64,000 nucleotides of DNA. Source: UBA5078 sp051252515 (lineage in GTDB: Bacteria; Pseudomonadota; Gammaproteobacteria; Pseudomonadales; Pseudohongiellaceae). Shown one piece after another: positions 52,589 to 60,556 of this stretch. The notes below the pieces were generated by a model. The model was not told the DNA's origin and made no database searches. It was given only the letters and a program-made list of their open reading frames with translations. Each line of letters starts with the position of its first letter. Position 1 is the first letter of the stretch. The DNA is taken from the NCBI GenBank assembly GCA_051252515.1, contig JBPOFS010000002.1, positions 744,001 through 808,000 on the forward strand. The letters run 5' to 3'. Made by a program: the position numbers and the translations under genes.

Positions 52589-53767
52589 ATGAGCCAGACG
52601 CTAACGGAAATAGCAGAGCAGCTAAAAGATGCCAATAAGAAGGTGCAGTTGATCTATGCCTTTAATGGTACGGGTAAAACTCGCTTGTCGCGGGTCTTTA
52701 AGGAGCTGATAGCACCAAAAAATGATGACGATGAGGGAAACGATGAAGTAGACCAAGCTGAGTTGTCACGCAACAAAATACTCTACTACAACGCCTTTAC
52801 TGAAGACTTATTCTATTGGGATAACGATTTAGAAAGTGATGCCGAACCCAAGCTGAAAATACAGCCAAATACATTTACCGACTGGATTCTGAAAGAACAA
52901 GGGCAAGATCAAAATATCATTTCCAACTTTCAACGTTATGTAAATGACAAGCTTACCCCTCGCTTTAATGCAGAATACAAAACTACAGAAAAAGATGAAC
53001 AAGAGGTTACGGTAAAAGCATTTTCAGAAGTGACATTTTCCCTTGAGCGTGGTGATGATGAACACTCGGGCAATCTGAAAATCTCTAAAGGTGAAGAAAG
53101 TAACTTTATCTGGAGTATCTTTTACACACTGCTGGACCAAGTGATTACTATCCTCAATGTCGCTGAGCCAACAGAACGAGAAGTCAGCCATTTTGACCAG
53201 CTAGAATACGTCTTCATAGATGACCCAGTCAGTTCGTTGGATGAGAATCACTTGATTGAATTGGCCATTGATTTGGCGCAGCTAATAAGGTCCAGCCGCT
53301 CAGGGCTTAAATTCATTGTGTCCACCCATAACCCATTATTTTACAACGTGCTTTATAATGAGGTTAAAGCTAAGAATGGATACATCCTCAAACGCTTTGA
53401 AGTCGGAACTTTCGAACTTGAAGATAAGAAAGGTGATTCCAATAAAAGCTTCTCTTACCACCTGTACATTAAACGGCTAATTGAGCAGGCCGTCGAGAAA
53501 GATGAAGTTCAACGCTACCATTTTGCGTTGCTTCGTAATCTGTATGAAAAGGCCGCAAACTTTCTAGGCTACCCTCAGTGGTCAGATTTATTGCCTGAGA
53601 ACAAACAGTCTTATTCAAGATTAGTCATGAATTTTTACAGCCATCGCACCTTATCTAATGAAGAAGTGGCCGAGCCTACAACGCCGGAGAAACAAACGGT
53701 GAAGTTGTTGCTTGAACATTTAAAAAATGAGCATGGCTTTTGGCAGGAGGAAGAGCGAAATGGTTGA
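52589..53767 (+). CDS. prrC: PrrC anticodon nuclease (tRNA-Lys), embedded in the restriction operon
   Basis: A 392-residue homologue of E. coli PrrC (396). The N-terminal ABC-ATPase-like part has Walker A AFNGTGKTRL (Lys30), signature SKGEES, Walker B YVFIDDPVSSLDE and STHNP. The C-terminal nuclease triad is Arg316, Glu320 and His352, each exactly 4 positions before the E. coli Arg320/Glu324/His356. PrrC is held inactive by the type IC complex and cuts tRNA-Lys when a phage anti-restriction peptide disturbs it. The hsdM-hsdS-prrC-hsdR order matches EcoprrI. It starts 1 base after hsdS. Confidence 0.93.
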   Translation: MSQTLTEIAEQLKDANKKVQLIYAFNGTGKTRLSRVFKELIAPKNDDDEGNDEVDQAELSRNKILYYNAFTEDLFYWDNDLESDAEPKLKIQPNTFTDWILKEQGQDQNIISNFQRYVNDKLTPRFNAEYKTTEKDEQEVTVKAFSEVTFSLERGDDEHSGNLKISKGEESNFIWSIFYTLLDQVITILNVAEPTEREVSHFDQLEYVFIDDPVSSLDENHLIELAIDLAQLIRSSRSGLKFIVSTHNPLFYNVLYNEVKAKNGYILKRFEVGTFELEDKKGDSNKSFSYHLYIKRLIEQAVEKDEVQRYHFALLRNLYEKAANFLGYPQWSDLLPENKQSYSRLVMNFYSHRTLSNEEVAEPTTPEKQTVKLLLEHLKNEHGFWQEEERNG

Positions 53768-56700
53768 TTACACTAAGCCCATCGCCGAATCGAACAACTT
53801 TATCGTTCTGGATAAATACAGCAAAGATTGGAAAGTGGCCGAGAGCTACCAGAGCGAAGACTCTTTAGAGCGCGAATTGATTGAGGATTTGGTCAACCAG
53901 GGTTATGAATATCTGCCTGGCTTGAATAACCCGCAAGCTATGCTGGCCAATGTGCGCGACCAGTTACAAACGCTAAATAATGTGCAATTTTCTGAAGGTG
54001 AGTGGCTACGTTTTGTGGAAACATATCTGGATAAACCAAGCGATACTATTCTAGATAAAACCCGAAAGATCCACGACGACTATATTCACGACTTTGTGTT
54101 TGACGATGGTCGCATTAAAAATATTTATCTGCTGAATAAAAACAACATCGCCCGCAACAAAGTTCAGGTGATCAAGCAGTTTGAACAAACCGGCAGCCAT
54201 GCCAACCGTTATGATGTGACTATTCTGGTGAATGGCTTACCGCTGGTACAAATCGAGCTGAAAAAACGTGGCGTGGCCATTCGTGAAGCCTTTAATCAGG
54301 TGCATCGTTACAGTAAAGAGAGCTTTAACAGCGAGGACTCGCTGTATAAGTACTTGCAGTTGTTTGTCATCTCTAACGGCACCGATAGTCGCTATTTTGC
54401 CAACACTACTGCGCGCAATAAAAACAGCTTCGACTTCACCATGAATTGGGCGAAGGCCGATAACAGCCTGATTAAAGACCTCAAAGACTTTACCGCGACT
54501 TTCTTTCAGAAGCACACCCTACTCAAGGTGTTGCTGCATTATTCGGTGTTTGATGCGAGTGGCACATTACTTGTTATGCGCCCCTACCAGATCGCTGCTA
54601 CCGAGCGTATTTTGTGGAAGGTGAAAAGCACTTATGAGGCAAAAAACTGGAGCAACCCGGAAAGTGGCGGTTTTATCTGGCATACCACAGGCTCTGGTAA
54701 AACCTTAACCAGCTTTAAAGCCGCGCGTTTGGCTACAGAACTGGAGTTTGTAGACAAGGTGTTTTTTGTGGTCGACAGAAAGGACCTCGACTACCAGACT
54801 ATGAAAGAATACCAACGCTTTTCACCCGACAGTGTGAATGGCTCAGACAGTACCGCAGGTTTAAAACGCAATCTGGATAAAGATGATAACAAGATCATCG
54901 TTACCACTATCCAAAAGCTCAACAACCTGATGAAAAACGAAGGCGATCTACCCATCTACAATAAACAGGTGGTGTTTATTTTTGATGAATGCCACCGCAG
55001 CCAGTTTGGTGAGGCTCAGAAAAATCTGAACAAGAAATTTAAACGCTTCTATCAGTTTGGCTTTACCGGTACGCCCATCTTCCCGCTTAACGCTTTAGGT
55101 GCGGAAACAACCGCCAGCGTGTTTGGCCGTGAGCTGCATTCCTATGTGATTACTGACGCGATACGCGATGAAAAGGTACTGAAGTTTAAGGTGGACTACA
55201 ACGATGTGCGCCACAAATTTAAGGCCATTGAAACCGAGCAAGACGAGAAAAAACTATCTGCAGCTGAAAACAAACAGGCTCTGTTGCACCCAGAGCGTAT
55301 TCGCGAAATTTCCCAGTATATTCTGAACAACTACCGCCAAAAGACCCACCGATTGCAAGTGAACGCCAAGGGCTTTAATGCAATGTTCGCCGTGAGCAGT
55401 GTGGATGCCGCCAAGTTGTATTATGAATCACTGAACAAGTTACAGGCCGACCCTTCAAATAAAAACAGCGAAAAACCGCTGAAAATCGCCACCATTTTCT
55501 CCTTTTCCGCCAACGAAGAGCAGGATGCGGTAGGCGATATTCTGGATGAAAGCTTTGATGTCTCGGCCATGAATAGCAGCGCCAAAGAGTTTTTAGACGC
55601 GGCGATAGGCGATTATAACGCCTTCTTCAAAACTAATTTCAGTGTTGATAGCAACGGCTTTCAGAACTACTACCGCGATTTGGCCAAGCGGGTGAAAACT
55701 AAGGAAATCGACTTGCTGATAGTGGTGGGAATGTTCCTCACCGGTTTTGATGCCCCTACGCTTAATACACTGTTCGTAGATAAAAACCTGCGTTACCACG
55801 GTTTGATGCAAGCCTTTTCACGTACTAACCGTATTTATGACGCCACCAAAACCTTCGGCAATATCGTCACATTCCGAGATCTTGAAATGGCAACCGTGGA
55901 TGCAATCACCTTGTTTGGCGATAAAAACACTAAAAACGTGGTGCTAGAAAAGAGCTACAAGGAATACATGGATGGCTTTACCGATGTAGTAAGCGGTGAA
56001 GCCAGGCGCGGCTTTATGGATGTGGTGAGCGAGTTGGAACAGCGCTTTCCTGATCCGTCCGCCATTGAAAAAGAGTCCGATAAAAAAGACTTTGCCAAAC
56101 TCTTTGGCGAATACCTGCGCGTTGAGAACGTGCTGCAAAACTATGATGAGTTTGCGAGTTTGAAAGCCCTTCAAAACGTGGACATGAGCGATCCAGATGC
56201 GGTCGAGGCGTTTAAAGCAGAGCATTATTTAGATGATGAAAAACTGGCTGAGTTGCAGACTATACGCCTGCCAGCTGATCGCAAAATTCAGGATTACCGT
56301 TCTAGTTACAACGACATCCGTGATTGGCAGCGCCGGCAAAAGTCGGCTGAGGAAAAAGAAAAATCCACCATCGATTGGGATGACGTGGTATTTGAAATAG
56401 ACTTGCTAAAATCCCAAGAGATCAACCTAGATTATATTCTTGAGCTGATTTTCGAGCACAACAAGAAAACTAAAAGCAAAGCCGATTTGGTTGATGAGGT
56501 GCGCCGAGTGATTCGCGCCAGCCTTGGCAACCGCGCCAAAGAAAGCCTAGTCGTAGATTTCATTAATCAAACGGACTTGGATCAGATTGGCGAAAAGTCC
56601 AGCGTGATCGAAGCATTCTTTTCCTTCGCCCAAGTTGAGCAGCAACGAGAAGCCGAGGAGCTGATCAACGCAGAAAGCCTGAATGCTGCAGAAGCCCGAC

Positions 56701-56876
56701 GCTATATCATCACCTCACTCAAACGGGAATACGCCAGCGACGCAGGAACAGAGCTCAATGCCATCCTGCCCAAGATGAGCCCGTTAAACCCACAATACCT
56801 CGCCAAGAAACAGAGCGTGTTTCAAAAGATCGCTGCGTTTGTTGAGAAGTTTAAGGGTGTGGGCGGGACCGTTTAA
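53760..56876 (+). CDS. hsdR: Type I restriction endonuclease/translocase subunit HsdR
   Basis: A 1038-residue protein, the same length as EcoR124I HsdR. ATG 53760 follows AGGAGGAAGAG and overlaps prrC by 8 bases. The PD-(D/E)xK nuclease is shown by Glu166-x-Lys168 in QIELKKRG and a preceding Asp. The SF2 motor has TTGSGKT (Lys314), DECHR (409-413) and FTGTPIF. It translocates and cuts unmodified DNA with HsdM and HsdS. The C-terminal helical domain (about 890-1038) is intact. Confidence 0.95.
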   Translation: MVDYTKPIAESNNFIVLDKYSKDWKVAESYQSEDSLERELIEDLVNQGYEYLPGLNNPQAMLANVRDQLQTLNNVQFSEGEWLRFVETYLDKPSDTILDKTRKIHDDYIHDFVFDDGRIKNIYLLNKNNIARNKVQVIKQFEQTGSHANRYDVTILVNGLPLVQIELKKRGVAIREAFNQVHRYSKESFNSEDSLYKYLQLFVISNGTDSRYFANTTARNKNSFDFTMNWAKADNSLIKDLKDFTATFFQKHTLLKVLLHYSVFDASGTLLVMRPYQIAATERILWKVKSTYEAKNWSNPESGGFIWHTTGSGKTLTSFKAARLATELEFVDKVFFVVDRKDLDYQTMKEYQRFSPDSVNGSDSTAGLKRNLDKDDNKIIVTTIQKLNNLMKNEGDLPIYNKQVVFIFDECHRSQFGEAQKNLNKKFKRFYQFGFTGTPIFPLNALGAETTASVFGRELHSYVITDAIRDEKVLKFKVDYNDVRHKFKAIETEQDEKKLSAAENKQALLHPERIREISQYILNNYRQKTHRLQVNAKGFNAMFAVSSVDAAKLYYESLNKLQADPSNKNSEKPLKIATIFSFSANEEQDAVGDILDESFDVSAMNSSAKEFLDAAIGDYNAFFKTNFSVDSNGFQNYYRDLAKRVKTKEIDLLIVVGMFLTGFDAPTLNTLFVDKNLRYHGLMQAFSRTNRIYDATKTFGNIVTFRDLEMATVDAITLFGDKNTKNVVLEKSYKEYMDGFTDVVSGEARRGFMDVVSELEQRFPDPSAIEKESDKKDFAKLFGEYLRVENVLQNYDEFASLKALQNVDMSDPDAVEAFKAEHYLDDEKLAELQTIRLPADRKIQDYRSSYNDIRDWQRRQKSAEEKEKSTIDWDDVVFEIDLLKSQEINLDYILELIFEHNKKTKSKADLVDEVRRVIRASLGNRAKESLVVDFINQTDLDQIGEKSSVIEAFFSFAQVEQQREAEELINAESLNAAEARRYIITSLKREYASDAGTELNAILPKMSPLNPQYLAKKQSVFQKIAAFVEKFKGVGGTV

Positions 56877-57317
56877 TTAGAAAGCATCAAAGGTAGAGCG
56901 ATACTTTTTACATAAAGGAAGGTTTGGGCTTCTGAGTGTTGTTGTGTTCCGGCGATACGTGGCGTGCACAATTCATAAGCCTCTAAGGTTGGCGCACGGT
57001 GTTGAGAAACTTTTACTTCGTCTCATCACGATCAGAGGACTCCGGAAGTGCAAAGTTCGTTGCGCACAACATAACTCGATGAAATCGAAGATAACTTGGT
57101 GGGCCCGCCACGACTCGAACCTGAGACAAACGGATTATGAGTCCGTAGAGCTAGAGATCTTACTATTAGCGTAGGAGTTGTTTGTAATGGTAACCGTGCA
57201 TTGCGTGAGCATATGTGGCTTGTGGAGTTGTATTAAAATAACCTGATTACAATAGGTTGCGCGGTATTTGGCGTTTATTATCCCTAGGTAGATTTAAAAA
57301 ATTGAAGGTGTCTCGCC
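56877..57317. other. Spacer between hsdR and sel1 copy 2, with tRNA remnant
   Basis: About 440 bases. The only recognisable item is the tRNA 3' fragment at 57097-57145; the right repeat begins near 57274. No protein gene is credible. Confidence 0.5.
57097..57145 (-). pseudogene. 3' half of a tRNA-Met/Ile(CAT)-like gene, remnant
   Basis: On the minus strand, a CGGACTCATAATCCG anticodon arm is followed by a T-arm-like segment with GGTTCGAGTC and an acceptor end GGGCCCACCA. The matching 5' acceptor strand (GGGCCCG) is absent, and the T-stem is mismatched. It is therefore a fragment, possibly left by integration at a tRNA gene. Confidence 0.7.
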
Positions 57318-57752
57318 ATGAAAAGTTGTCTAGCATTTATTGCTGGGATGTTTTTATTTTGCAACCCTGTGCTGGGCCAGTCCTACGACCTTTTGACTCG
57401 TGCGGACTCAGTTGATGTTTATGCACAGACGATGTTGGGAGATATGTTTGCAGCAGGCGAAAGCGTTACTCAGGACTTTGCTGAGGCAGTTAGATGGTAT
57501 CGCCTAGCCGCGAGGCGGGGTGTTGACAAAGCCCAGCTATCCTTGGGGTTGTTGTACTCTCAAGGACAGGGCGTTGCACAGAATAAAGAGATCGCTTATC
57601 AGTGGGCTTCCATCGCCGCAGCGCAAGGAGGGAAAGACGCTATTGAAGCTCGTGATTTGATTGGTGGGCAATTGGATGCTGAAGCACTAGGCCGTGCCGA
57701 GGAGTTAGCCACGCGTTGTGTTGAGTCTAAGTTTGCGCAATGTGAGTGGTGA
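57318..57752 (+). CDS. Exported Sel1-repeat protein, copy 2
   Basis: A 144-residue paralogue of the gene at 46838, with the same signal peptide (MKSCLAFIAGMFLFCNPVLG) and Sel1 repeats. The changes are concentrated in the second half, for example AYQWASIAAAQGGKDAIEARD against AYQWAFVAAAQGVNEAIETRD. It is convergent with ssrA, as copy 1 is with the ssrA remnant. Confidence 0.82.
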   Translation: MKSCLAFIAGMFLFCNPVLGQSYDLLTRADSVDVYAQTMLGDMFAAGESVTQDFAEAVRWYRLAARRGVDKAQLSLGLLYSQGQGVAQNKEIAYQWASIAAAQGGKDAIEARDLIGGQLDAEALGRAEELATRCVESKFAQCEW

Positions 57753-57930
57753 GTGTGGTTATATATAAGCAGTTTATGCTGATGCTTCGTTTTGAGATTG
57801 GTGAGGCACAGGGGGGATTAGTACCCAGCCCTCGGCAGAGCCGAGGCCGTTCGCGCGGCGCAAGCCAAACTGTTGGCTTGCTGTTTATCCGCGCTCACCC
57901 CCCGTCCCGTTGGTACAACTCCCCACTTTG

Positions 57931-57988
57931 CCAAATCCAAAAAAAAGCCCCATCAACTTGCGTCGATAGGGCCTTTCTTTGGATTTGG
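57931..57988 (-). terminator. ssrA terminator (imperfect long hairpin)
   Basis: Reading leftwards after tmRNA, a GCCC..ATC/GAT..GGGC stem is followed by a run of T on the minus strand (A-run at 57939-57946). Outer CCAAATCC/GGATTTGG arms lengthen it and include the CCA end. It also serves sel1 copy 2. Confidence 0.7.
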
Positions 57989-57999
57989 TGGAGGCGGGG
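57986..57999 (-). repeat. Putative attR within the tmRNA 3' end
   Basis: TGGTGGAGGCGGGG, identical to 47508-47521. It lies within intact ssrA, so insertion kept the gene functional. Confidence 0.75.
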
Positions 58000-58343
58000 G
58001 GATTTGAACCCCCGTCCGCCAGTCCGCTGCCTTTGGATCTACATGCTTAGCGTCGTCTACTTAGTTAACCCTTACCGGCCCGACGGGCAGGGTGGTTCAG
58101 GCGAGCCCAGTACTTTTAGCTGCTTCACGCTGGGCGCGCTAGGCTGGCGATCCTGTTCTATATGACAGTCACAAAAACACCGGTTTACAGGCATCCCGGG
58201 GTGACCGCTAGCAGCACTAAGCTGCTAGAGCGTAGCTATCGTCGTTGGCAACTAAAAAGTTGCATAGATTGATTTACGAGAGTCTATACCCTCTCGACAT
58301 GCACCTTAGGGTTTGATACCGGCGTCGAATCCAAAACGCCCCC
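57986..58343 (-). ncRNA. ssrA: Transfer-messenger RNA (tmRNA)
   Basis: A 358-base tmRNA on the minus strand. The tRNA-like ends pair over 7 bp (5' GGGGGCG with CGCCTCC before ACCA). The 5' GGATTCGACG and 3' T-arm GGGGGTTCAAATCCCCC are canonical. The reading frame gives the tag ANDDSYALAA, close to the ANDENYALAA/ANDDNYALAA tags of other Gammaproteobacteria. Together with SmpB, encoded 1.6 kb away, it rescues stalled ribosomes and tags the products for ClpXP. Its 3' end is a classical integration site and is used as one here. Confidence 0.97.
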
Positions 58344-58355
58344 CGTAGTGTGTGC

Positions 58356-58361
58356 ATTCTA
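58356..58361 (-). promoter_or_regulatory. Likely -10 element of ssrA
   Basis: TAGAAT on the minus strand lies about 12 bases before the mature tmRNA 5' end, allowing a short leader removed by processing. No clear -35 was found. Confidence 0.4.
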
Positions 58362-58506
58362 GCACAGTAAAGTAGATGGGGCCGTATATAGAATCTTCAA
58401 GGGAGAGAACTAAGGCCCTGTGTTAGAATTCATCGCTTTTCTCATGCGCGCACTTTTAATAAGAATCAGCGTATTGATGACAGGCCAAGACAAAGGATTT
58501 CCCTCA

Positions 58507-59961
58507 ATGAACAGTTCTCAATCGCCAAGCGAAGCAGCAGGCGTTCGTCTCGGCATCGGTGTGGATTTCGGTACCAGCAACAGCGCTGTGGCGATCTACG
58601 ATGGCGAGCGTATCCATCTCGTGTCTTTGGAAAGTAATAACGTCACCATGCCCTCTGCCTCCTATATCGATCGGCAGTTCCAGGTGTGCACGGGGCAACA
58701 AGCCATCGATACCTACATCAGCAACAATATGGGCCGCAAAGTCGAGCTCGGGGTTGAGGTATTAGGCGAGGGGCGAACCTCTACTGGGCAAACGGGTGAT
58801 GAAGGGTTGCCGGAGTCGGCGTCTACTAATCTGATCTACGGACAGGCGTTTGTGGACTCGGGTGAGAAGGGGCGTTTGTTCAGAGGTGTTAAGCGGATGT
58901 TGGGCCAGGCCGATGTGCCGCGCTTAATGGTGTTCGAAAAGGCGTTTCGTTTGGTGGCGTTGATTGCGCCAATCTTGCTGCGGATGCGTGAGGCAGCACA
59001 AATAGCAGTAGCAGCGCGTAGGCCAGGGGCGGCTGCAGATCATGCGTGTATCGGGCATCCAGTGAACTTTGAAGGGCGCGATGAGAAGCATAACGAGGTC
59101 GCGCTAGAGCGTCTGTCAGAGGCTAGCCGCTATGCCGGATTTGTAGATCAGCAGTTCTATCCGGAGCCATTGGCGGCGGCGTTGAGTTATTTGCAGGTGA
59201 ACCCTCACTCACGGGCAAAGACCCTGTTGGCGGTAGACTTTGGCGGTGGCACCTTGGATCTGTGTATCTTAAAGCGTGCGGGTTCATCGTTTGAGGTGAG
59301 CGCGATTCATGGGGTGGGGCTAGGCGGAGACCACATCGATCAGGCGGTATTCCGTGAGTTATTGTTTCCTTTATTGGGTAAGGGGGAGGTCTGGCGCCGT
59401 AAAGGGGTGGACCGGGAAATCGAGACTCAGTTTCCGTTTGAGGAGTATCAAGATCTGATCCTCAATTGGGCGATCAGCTATATGCTCAATCAGAATCAAT
59501 ACACGACTCCGGTGCTGCAGTGTATCGAGCAAGGCGGGGAGTCGGTGCCTAAGTTCAAGCGTCTATATGAGTTGATCAAGCAGAACTACAGTTACTTGGT
59601 GTTCCAAGCGCTCAAAGACATGAAGGCGACGTTGTCTGACCAAGACGAGGCGGTGTTGGATATCCCGGAGATCGACGTGACCTTGACGTTAACCCGGGCG
59701 CAGTTCGAGAAGATGATCTCCAAACAGCTAGAGCAGTTTGAGGCGGCGGTTCAAGAAACGCTGACTAGGGCTGGAATCGATGCAGAGGAGATCGACGTGG
59801 TGGTGAGTACTGGCGGGTCTTCGTTGATCCCTGCGGTGCGTCGAAGCCTCGATGCGCATTTTCCAGGCAAGGTGGTAGAGCACGACCCGTTCACCAGTGT
59901 GGCTGCGGGCCTAGCAATTGCGGAATATGAGAATAAAGGGCTTAGCGGTTCGAGTGTCTAA
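58507..59961 (+). CDS. yegD: Hsp70-family chaperone-like protein (YegD type)
   Basis: A 484-residue actin-fold ATPase from ATG 58507 (AAGGA about 10 bases upstream). It has the phosphate-1 loop GVDFGTSNSAVAIYDG, phosphate-2 LAVDFGGGTLDLCIL and the adenosine motif VVSTGGSSLIPAVR. There is no DnaK-type substrate-binding domain, as in E. coli YegD (450 residues). Its client is unknown. The 3' end overlaps the convergent smpB gene by 20 bases. Confidence 0.85.
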   Translation: MNSSQSPSEAAGVRLGIGVDFGTSNSAVAIYDGERIHLVSLESNNVTMPSASYIDRQFQVCTGQQAIDTYISNNMGRKVELGVEVLGEGRTSTGQTGDEGLPESASTNLIYGQAFVDSGEKGRLFRGVKRMLGQADVPRLMVFEKAFRLVALIAPILLRMREAAQIAVAARRPGAAADHACIGHPVNFEGRDEKHNEVALERLSEASRYAGFVDQQFYPEPLAAALSYLQVNPHSRAKTLLAVDFGGGTLDLCILKRAGSSFEVSAIHGVGLGGDHIDQAVFRELLFPLLGKGEVWRRKGVDREIETQFPFEEYQDLILNWAISYMLNQNQYTTPVLQCIEQGGESVPKFKRLYELIKQNYSYLVFQALKDMKATLSDQDEAVLDIPEIDVTLTLTRAQFEKMISKQLEQFEAAVQETLTRAGIDAEEIDVVVSTGGSSLIPAVRRSLDAHFPGKVVEHDPFTSVAAGLAIAEYENKGLSGSSV

Positions 59962-60424
59962 CGACGCGTTGCTTCTCGATGGCCCATTCGCGGTCTTTCA
60001 CAACATCACGTTTGTCGTGGTCTTGCTTACCTTTGGCGAGCGAGATCTGACACTTGATGATGTGGCCTTTCCAATAGATCTTGGTGGCAACGCAGGTGTG
60101 GCCTTTTTGCTGGGTGCTGGCGAACAGCTTCGCAAGTTCCTTGCGGTGCAAAAGAAGCTTCTTGGTACGGTCCGGTTCGCAGACAACATGAGTGCTGGCG
60201 GTATTCAACGGCACGACGTTACAACCTAGCAGATAGGCTTCGCCGTTTTTGATGATGACGTAGCTATCGGTAAGCTGCACTTTTTTCTCGCGCATGCTTT
60301 TGACTTCCCAGCCCAATAGCATCATTCCCGCCTCAAAATTCTCCTCCATGAAATAGTCATGAATGGCCTTTTTGTTGCGGGCGATCGTGGTGTCTGGTGT
60401 TTTTGCTTTCTTAGATTTAGCCAT
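59942..60424 (-). CDS. smpB: SsrA-binding protein SmpB
   Basis: A 160-residue SmpB of normal length. The OB-fold core has TIARNKKAIHDYF, EAGMMLLGWEVKSMREKKVQL and GEAYLLGCNVVPLNTAS, and the tail is basic (RKELAKLFASTQQKGHTCV, CQISLAKGKQDHDKR). It carries tmRNA to the stalled ribosome. ssrA lies 1.6 kb away on the same strand with the Hsp70-like gene between. Confidence 0.96.
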   Translation of the reverse strand: MAKSKKAKTPDTTIARNKKAIHDYFMEENFEAGMMLLGWEVKSMREKKVQLTDSYVIIKNGEAYLLGCNVVPLNTASTHVVCEPDRTKKLLLHRKELAKLFASTQQKGHTCVATKIYWKGHIIKCQISLAKGKQDHDKRDVVKDREWAIEKQRVVRHSNR

Positions 60425-60556
60425 AGCTTGGCATTATAACCGCAATCGCTCTGCTGCATAGGGTGCAAAGTTCTGGCGAGCCATGGCAGGCGCTGATAGA
60501 ATCGACAAAATAGTTCCTCATAACAATTCTAAGCAATTGACATAAAAGGGTTTTCC

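Larger units (their letters stand above)
57274..57999 (+). repeat. Right copy of the ~730-bp diverged direct repeat
   Basis: Counterpart of 46792-47521, with the second sel1 gene, the conserved hairpin at 57861-57880, an imperfect terminator and the end of the intact tmRNA gene. Confidence 0.85.

Noticed and set aside
57097..57145. Functional tRNA gene
   Set aside because: The 5' acceptor strand and a proper D-arm are missing and the T-stem is mismatched, so it is listed as a remnant only.
57746..58165. 139-residue open frame on the plus strand
   Set aside because: It lies over the hairpin, terminator and tmRNA gene; the sequence is explained by those features.
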